A DNA stretch of 5,772 nucleotides from JAFTYR01 sp964571375 (GTDB lineage Bacteria > Pseudomonadota > Gammaproteobacteria > Burkholderiales > Burkholderiaceae_F): NCBI GenBank assembly GCA_964571375.1, contig CAZNBL010000073.1:1-5772 (forward strand), in the 5' to 3' direction. The notes beneath the pieces were generated by a model that saw only the letters and a program-made list of their open reading frames with translations, did not search any database and was not told the DNA's origin. Of the stretch, positions 5,379 through 5,772 are shown piece after piece. Positions within the stretch are counted from its first letter, which is position 1, and each line of letters starts with the position of its first letter. The position numbers were made by a program, and so were the translations under genes.

Positions 5379-5772
5379 ATGTCCGTTAAGAATAAGAAGA
5401 GCTGGATCACCGATTTAGTTAAAGTTGCCGGCGAAATCGGCAGCGCCAATCCCTGGGCTCTGGCACTTGTCGGATACGACGCATTGCGTATCGAATTCGA
5501 AGGCAAACTTCAGACTTCGGGCGATCAGTGGTACGCCGCTCATAAGGACGATCCCTACGGCATGCTTGATACCCTTGCCGTACCCGATGACTTCGATCTC
5601 AAGCGTTTCCTCAAAGATCTCATGGATCACTTCCATGAAACCGGCGGCGCCGATCTTTATGTTATCGCTACTTCTCAACTCTCCGATGTGATCAAATTCC
5701 TGGTCAGCAATCCGAAGTACCGCACCAACCTGCTCGACATGGAAGACGAAGATCCCTGGAACATGCCGGGTA
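5379..5772 (+). CDS. Unrecognised protein, N-terminal part (3' end outside window)
   Basis: An open frame runs from ATG at 5379 to the right edge, 131 codons plus one base without a stop. I do not recognise the family. There is no signal peptide and no membrane segment, so a cytoplasmic protein is likely. It opens with a basic stretch (MSVKNKKSW), followed by a probable helix (ITDLVKVAGEIG) and NPWALALVGYDALR at about 24-37. The middle is rich in Asp, with DDPYG near 57 and PDDFDLKRFLKDLMDHF near 69-85. Then comes GGADLYVIATSQL, which looks like a buried beta strand, and an acidic end (DMEDEDPW). The start is secure because of the AGGAG six bases upstream, and codon use resembles that of valS, so it is probably a real, native gene. 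It is divergent from the yeiH-like gene across 429 bases. Confidence 0.75.
   Translation, partial: MSVKNKKSWITDLVKVAGEIGSANPWALALVGYDALRIEFEGKLQTSGDQWYAAHKDDPYGMLDTLAVPDDFDLKRFLKDLMDHFHETGGADLYVIATSQLSDVIKFLVSNPKYRTNLLDMEDEDPWNMPG

Noticed and set aside
5415..5678. 87-codon minus-strand frame and 88-codon plus-strand frame over the gene at 5379
   Set aside because: Both are alternative frames of the gene that has the strong ribosome binding site.

Overview
The window looks like an ordinary chromosomal stretch of a proteobacterium. The strongest pointer is holC followed directly by valS, the order found in many beta- and gammaproteobacteria (pepA-holC-valS in Escherichia coli). Base composition is close to balanced, and the valS codons are strongly biased (GAA, CCG, CGT/CGC; no TTA, CTA or TCA over about 745 codons). 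A betaproteobacterium of the gut type (Sutterellaceae-like) would fit, but that is an inference from general look and not a demonstrated placement.

Layout, left to right. 1-357 (+): the 3' part of holC, the chi subunit of DNA polymerase III, cut by the left edge. 358-454: a 97-base gap with no clear Shine-Dalgarno sequence. 455-3310 (+): complete valS, valyl-tRNA synthetase, 951 residues with all signature motifs. 3333-3367: a strong stem-loop between two convergent genes, probably a terminator working in both directions. 3411-3872 (-): a small exported protein of unknown function with two cysteines and a GTG start. 3921-4949 (-): a 342-residue membrane protein of the UPF0324/YeiH family, 48 bases upstream of the small gene on the same strand, so the two probably form one operon read leftwards. 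4950-5378: a 429-base divergent intergenic region without a convincing gene, holding several inverted repeats and weak promoter candidates. 5379-5772 (+): the first 131 codons of an unrecognised gene with a strong ribosome binding site, running off the right edge.

How the genes relate: holC and valS are housekeeping genes linked by long-standing gene order rather than by a shared pathway. The yeiH-like gene and its small downstream partner point to envelope or transport work, substrate unknown. The rightmost gene is transcribed away from them. I found no mobile element, CRISPR array, phage gene or defence system. The parts most worth a second look are the structured leader before the unknown 3' gene, the palindrome at the possible yeiH promoter, and the pairing of a YeiH-type transporter with an exported two-cysteine protein.
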